DNA of 64,000 bases from Kribbella aluminosa (GTDB taxonomy: Bacteria > Actinomycetota > Actinomycetes > Propionibacteriales > Kribbellaceae): the NCBI RefSeq assembly GCF_017876295.1, contig NZ_JAGINT010000002.1, positions 3,658,001-3,722,000 on the forward strand. Reading direction: 5' to 3'. This document shows, one piece after another, positions 60,338 to 64,000 of the stretch (position 1 is the stretch's first letter; the number at the start of each line of letters is the position of its first letter). The position numbers were made by a program, and so were the translations under genes. The notes under the pieces were generated by a model. That model made no database searches. It was not told the origin of the DNA and was given only the letters and a program-made list of their open reading frames with translations.

Positions 60338-61149
60338 CTGGTGGGACCCTCCTCCCGGCTCCGGCGCGTGGCGCGCGCGGAGACCGCATTGTCTTCGGCG
60401 CCGGTGATCGCGGCGATGATGTCCTGCGTCCTGGTCTCGCTGACCACGAAGACGCCGTTGTTCCGGCCGAGCCGCAGAACCGCGACCCGGTCGGCGACCG
60501 CCATCACGTCGGCCATGTTGTGGCTGATCAGGATGACCGCGAGGCCGCGTTCGCGGAGCCGCTCGACCAGGTTCAGTACCTCGGCGGTCTGCGCGACGCC
60601 GAGCGCGGCGGTGGGCTCGTCGAGCATCACGACCTTCGGCCTGCCGAGCAGGCTGCGGGCGATCGCGACGGTCTGCCGCTGGCCGCCGGACAGGCTGGCG
60701 ACCGGGATCCGGACCGACGGGATCTTCGCGGACAGCTGCCGGAGCAGGTCCCAGGACTGGCGTTCCATCTCGACCTCGTCGAGAGCGCCGCCCTTCTCGA
60801 GCTCGCGGCCGAGGTACAGGTTCGCGACCACGTCGAGGTTGTCGCAGAGCGCCAGGTCCTGGAAAACGGTGGCGATCCCGAGCTGCTGTGCCTCCGCCGG
60901 GCTGCCGACCCGGACCTGGCGGCCGTCGAAGACCATCGTCCCGTCGTCGGCGGTGTAGACGCCGGCGATGGTCTTCACCAGCGTGGACTTGCCGGCGCCG
61001 TTGTCGCCGACCAGCGCCAGTACTTCGCCGGCCCGGACGTCCAGCTCGATGTTCTTCAGGGCCTGGACGGCGCCGAAACGCTTGGAGATTCCCTCCAGCC
61101 GGAGCACCGTACCGGCGCCGACGTCGAGGGGAGCCGGGGTAACAGTCAC
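60334..61149 (-). CDS. Sugar ABC transporter ATP-binding protein (single-NBD CUT2 type)
   Basis: 271 residues: Walker A 'GDNGAGKSTLVKTIAG', signature 'LSGGQRQTVAIARSL', Walker B 'VVMLDEPTAALG', switch His in 'LISHNMADVM'. Most CUT2 ATPases are ~500-residue tandem proteins; this one has a single nucleotide-binding domain, as in FrcA-like systems, so it should act as a homodimer. GTG 61149 with AGGAGG upstream. Confidence 0.94.
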   Translation of the reverse strand: MTVTPAPLDVGAGTVLRLEGISKRFGAVQALKNIELDVRAGEVLALVGDNGAGKSTLVKTIAGVYTADDGTMVFDGRQVRVGSPAEAQQLGIATVFQDLALCDNLDVVANLYLGRELEKGGALDEVEMERQSWDLLRQLSAKIPSVRIPVASLSGGQRQTVAIARSLLGRPKVVMLDEPTAALGVAQTAEVLNLVERLRERGLAVILISHNMADVMAVADRVAVLRLGRNNGVFVVSETRTQDIIAAITGAEDNAVSARATRRSREEGPTR

Positions 61150-61243
61150 GCGATCAGCCTCCTGGGCTTTCGACAGTCAGGCCATGATCCGGTGGGTTCG
61201 GGGTGCCCGAACAGTCTTCGCCGGTTACGGAACCTGAAAGACC

Positions 61244-61279
61244 GGCGTTGCCCCCGCACCTCACTACGGGGGCAACGCC
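61244..61279 (-). terminator. Hairpin after the sugar-binding-protein gene
   Basis: GGCGTTGCCCCCG (61244-61256) and CGGGGGCAACGCC (61267-61279), 13-bp perfect stem, 10-base loop. It lies between the binding-protein gene and the ATPase gene and probably lowers expression of the latter. Confidence 0.85.
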
Positions 61280-61288
61280 GCGGGGCGG

Positions 61289-62368
61289 TCAGTTGGTGGA
61301 GAGCCCGGCGGTGGCGCAGGCCGCGGCGAACGCCGCCGTACAGATGTCCGAGATCTTGTAGATGTTGTCCTTGACCACGGTGTCCTTGATGTTCGCCTTG
61401 GTCACCGCGACCGGGTTGAGGATCGTCGACGGGACACCGCTCTTCACGGTGGTGGACTCCGGCTTGGCGCCGTTCGCCAGCGCGACGGCGCCCTTGGCGG
61501 CGGCCTCGGCCTGCGGCTTGACCGCCTTGTAGATGGTCATCGCCTGGTCGCCGGACACGATCCGCTGGATCGCGGCCAGTTCCGAGTCCTGCCCGGTGAC
61601 CGGCGGCAGCGGCTTCACGCCACCGCCCTTGAGCGCCGCGATCGCGCCCCCTGCCGTGCCGTCGTTGGCGGCGTACACCCCGACCAGACCGTTCTTGATC
61701 GCGCTGAGCTGGCCTTCCATCCAGGCTTGCGCCTTGTCCGGGCTCCAGTCCGGTGTGTCGAACTCGGCGGCGACCTTGAATCCGCTGGAGTCCAGCACGC
61801 TGTGCGCGCCCTTCTTGAAGTCGGCCGCGTTCGGGTCGGTGGGGGAGCCGTTGATCATCGCGAGGTTGCCGGACGTCTTGCCGGCCGCCTTGAGGGTGTC
61901 GACCAGGGTCTGCGCCTGCAGCTTGCCGACCGCCTCGTTCTCGAACGACACGTAGTAGTTGGAGTTCTCGATGAACCGGTCGTACGCGACCACCGGGACG
62001 TTCTGCGCCTTCGCGGAGGCGGCCACCGCGGCGGCGGCCTTGCCGTCGACCGGGTCCAGGACCAGCACGTTCGCGCCCTGGGTGAGCGCGGCCTCGGCCT
62101 GCTGCTGTTGCTTGGACGCGTCCTGGTCGGCGTTGCTGTAGATCAGCTGGCACTTCGCGCAGGCTGCCTTCAGCGCCTCGGTGAACAGCGGGCGGTCGAG
62201 GGCCTCGTACCGGGTGGTCTTCGACTCGGGCAGCAGCAGCGCGATCTTCTTGGCGTCGCTCTTGCTGCCGGAGCCGCCTGAACTGCCGTTGCCGCAGGCC
62301 ACCAGCGAGGCGGCCAGGGCCGACACGGCGATGCCGAGGCCGACGAGACGGAGTGCGGAGTGGGACAT
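61289..62368 (-). CDS. Sugar ABC transporter substrate-binding lipoprotein (XylF/RbsB type)
   Basis: 359 residues. Lipobox 'LAASLVACGN' after a signal peptide, then a Gly/Ser linker and the periplasmic-binding fold: 'KKIALLLPESKTTRYEALD', 'ADQDASKQQQQAEAAL', 'VLDPVDGKAAA' and 'VVAYDRFI', close to xylose-binding proteins. ATG 62368 has AAGGAG upstream. First gene of the transport operon. Confidence 0.94.
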   Translation of the reverse strand: MSHSALRLVGLGIAVSALAASLVACGNGSSGGSGSKSDAKKIALLLPESKTTRYEALDRPLFTEALKAACAKCQLIYSNADQDASKQQQQAEAALTQGANVLVLDPVDGKAAAAVAASAKAQNVPVVAYDRFIENSNYYVSFENEAVGKLQAQTLVDTLKAAGKTSGNLAMINGSPTDPNAADFKKGAHSVLDSSGFKVAAEFDTPDWSPDKAQAWMEGQLSAIKNGLVGVYAANDGTAGGAIAALKGGGVKPLPPVTGQDSELAAIQRIVSGDQAMTIYKAVKPQAEAAAKGAVALANGAKPESTTVKSGVPSTILNPVAVTKANIKDTVVKDNIYKISDICTAAFAAACATAGLSTN

Positions 62369-62429
62369 GTGGCGGCTCCTTGACGAGACAGGCCGGTTTG
62401 GCCTGCCCGCAGTCAAGCCGGGTCAGCCT

Positions 62430-62453
62430 TTGACGTCAAGACTTGAATTCAAG
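62430..62453. promoter_or_regulatory. Palindromes upstream of the sugar operon
   Basis: TTGACGTCAA (62430-62439) and CTTGAATTCAAG (62442-62453) are both perfect palindromes, 62-85 bases before the binding-protein start and partly over the ROK stop codon. They are plausible operators for the ROK regulator. Confidence 0.55.
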
Positions 62454-63625
62454 AAATGGAGATATTGGTGTGACTCAGCATCGACGCCCGGTGGATCGCG
62501 CCGACGATGTCGGCCTCGTCGCCGAGCTCGGCGGGCCGCAGTTCGACGGTCGCGGCGGCGCTCGGGATCGCGCACCGGTCGAGCGCCTCGCGGAGCGGGC
62601 CGAGAATGAGGTCACCGGCCTCGGCGAGCAGGCCGCCGACCACGATCGCCTCCGGGTTCAGCAGGTTCACCACCCCGGCGACCGCGACGCCGACCCGGCG
62701 GCCGGCGTCCTCGATCACCCGGCGGCAGCCCAGGTCGCCGGCCAGCGCGCGGTGCACGATGTCCTTCAGCCGCAGCGGTCCGTGGGACGCGGCCAGGCTG
62801 CTGATCAGCGCCCGGGAGCCGACGAACGTGTCCAGGCAGCCGCGGTTCCCGCACCGGCAGATCGGGCCGTTCTCGTCGATCGTGACGTGGCCGATCTCGC
62901 CCGCCGTACCGGCCGAGCCGCGGTACACCTCGCCGTCGATCACGATCCCCGCGCCGACGCCGTACGAGAACTTCAGGTAGCAGCCGTTCCGGACGCCGCG
63001 CAGCCCGCCGGCCCGGAGCTCGCCGAGGGCCGCCAGGTTGGCGGTGTTGTCGAGCGCGACCGGGGCCCGCAGGTACGCCGACATCGCGTCCGTGACGTTG
63101 ACCCCGCGCCAGCCGGGGAGTACCGCGTCGGACCCGGCCTCGCCGCTGATCGCGTCGACCGGCATCGGCAGCCCGAACCCGATCGCGGAGATGTCCTCGA
63201 CGCCGGAGCTGACCGTCTCGGCCAGGTCCGCGAGCAGCCGGGCGGCGCGCTCCATGCCCTCGTCGGCGACGTGGTCGGCCTGCAGCGGCATCAGTTGCTG
63301 GGCGAGGATCTCGCGGGATCCGTTCGCGACCGCGACCCGGACGTCGCGCTCGCCGAACGCGACGCCCGCCAGCAGCCCGCCGCCGGACTCGAGCGACACC
63401 AGGACCGCGCGGCGGCCGTTGCGGATGCTCCGGGACAGGCCGACCAGGCCGGCCCTGGTCGAGCTCCTTCACCATGTTCGACACGGTGGCGGCGGAGAGG
63501 CCGGAGGCGGCCGCGATCTCGACCTGGGTGAGCGGGCCGTGCTGCCGGACGACACCGAGAACGCGCGCACGGTTGGCTTCGCGCAGCGAAGCCTGCGAGC
63601 CCGGGGCTGGGCGAGTTGCGTTCAT
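62449..63625 (-). pseudogene. ROK-family repressor (XylR/NagC-like), frameshifted
   Basis: Starting at ATG 63625 the first frame gives the HTH domain 'LTQVEIAAASGLSAATVSNM' up to 'VKELDQ'. The continuing ROK text ('RAGLVGLSRSIRNGRRAVLV' onward) lies in another frame, needing removal of one G from the GG at 63457-63458. The rest of the ROK domain to 62449 is intact, with sugar-kinase-like 'GVGAGIVIDGEVYRG', zinc motif 'CRCGNRGCLDTF', and 'GGLLAEAGD'. Position beside a CUT2 operon fits a sugar-responsive repressor. Either a real mutation or a base-calling error. Confidence 0.85.
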
Positions 63626-63775
63626 TACATAAAGATAACGGATCGCGGGGCGTACCCGGCCGCCCACCGGTCGTGAACGATGAACATCAGTCGCAACCTC
63701 GCCGTCACTACCCCACTTGATCGTTCCATCGGCGACAGTAGACCACCGCGGGGACAGCGTGGTGGAGGTGAGCGC

Positions 63776-64000
63776 TCACACGGTCAGGGCGAGGGCTAAG
63801 AGGGCTATTGGGACGGCTAGTTCGACGGTCGCGCCGAGTACGTCGCCGGTGGTCCCGCCGAGCTTCCGGTTCGCCAGACGGCTGCTGACGAAGCTGGTCC
63901 CGACGGTCAGCAGGACAGCTGCTACGACGCCGACCAGCTGCCAGGTGAGGGCGATGCCCGCGGTGCTGCCGGTGCCTGCGGCGTACTGCGGGGTGCTGGT
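63776..64000 (-). CDS. cobS: Adenosylcobinamide-GDP ribazoletransferase, C-terminal fragment
   Basis: The last 74 residues; the gene continues beyond the window. 'LGGTTGDVLGATVEL' is the conserved CobS motif, flanked by hydrophobic helices ('QLVGVVAAVLLTVG', 'AVPIALLALAL'), as expected for this membrane enzyme that joins the nucleotide loop in the last step of cobalamin synthesis. Confidence 0.9.
   Translation of the reverse strand, partial: TSTPQYAAGTGSTAGIALTWQLVGVVAAVLLTVGTSFVSSRLANRKLGGTTGDVLGATVELAVPIALLALALTV

Overview
The window is high-GC actinobacterial DNA. Pointers to this are many GTG and TTG starts, frequent 4-base ATGA/GTGA gene overlaps, leaderless genes with a TAnnnT box 6 to 8 bases before the start codon, a GlnR box in front of glnA, and the neighbourhood glnA / RDD protein / DUF4191 / lipA / lipB / sucB / lpdA / pepA, which is also clustered in Streptomyces. 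Codon use and gene content suggest Kribbella or another Propionibacteriales member; that placement is inference.

Layout. 0-3.4 kb: end of a secreted GH76 mannanase, a TetR regulator with a clear operator, an aldo/keto reductase, and a DUF2231 remnant. 3.5-12.66 kb: integrative element 1, flanked by a 24-bp att repeat (23/24 identical) whose right copy is the 3' end of glnA. It holds a tyrosine integrase, a regulator, a small-gene operon in 4-base overlaps, an HK97-type capsid protein and a tail tape-measure protein, but no terminase, portal or tail-tube gene. 12.6-35 kb: core chromosome with glnA (GlnR box), RDD protein, cyclopropane-fatty-acid synthase, DUF4191, lipA, a NarL-type two-component pair, an ABC-2 exporter, a LysR regulator, an Ala/Pro/Glu-rich membrane protein, a sulfatase, lipB, a frameshifted pseudokinase, low-complexity DNA, an NAD(P)-binding epimerase, sucB and lpdA.

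34.94-44.89 kb: integrative element 2, flanked by a perfect 25-bp repeat that spans the start codon of a conserved host gene. It holds an integrase, a DUF3631 ATPase, an HNH protein, zinc-binding small proteins, a 919-aa tape-measure protein and a gp10-like protein. At its far end, reading toward the main operon, are two tiny genes too short for ordinary ORF calling. They share a motif with a tiny gene at the matching place in element 1. Both elements have the same plan: integrase at one end, a long operon ending in a tape-measure gene, and a short operon of motif-bearing small proteins meeting it head-on. They look like phage-satellite or phage-remnant islands that keep a tail-length protein. 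This shared plan is the most interesting thing in the window.

44.9-64 kb: chromosome again, with a nitrilase-family amidohydrolase, a GntR regulator, an MHS transporter, DUF2848 and cupin genes that share a probable GntR operator, then pepA, gcvT, a complete oligopeptide ABC operon (permease, binding protein, permease, two ATPases), a secreted DUF5648 protein, a CUT2-type sugar ABC operon with a frameshifted ROK regulator, and the 3' end of cobS. LipA and LipB make the lipoyl groups carried by SucB and reoxidised by Lpd, so part of the core region is a lipoate / 2-oxo-acid dehydrogenase neighbourhood that element 2 interrupts just beyond lpdA.
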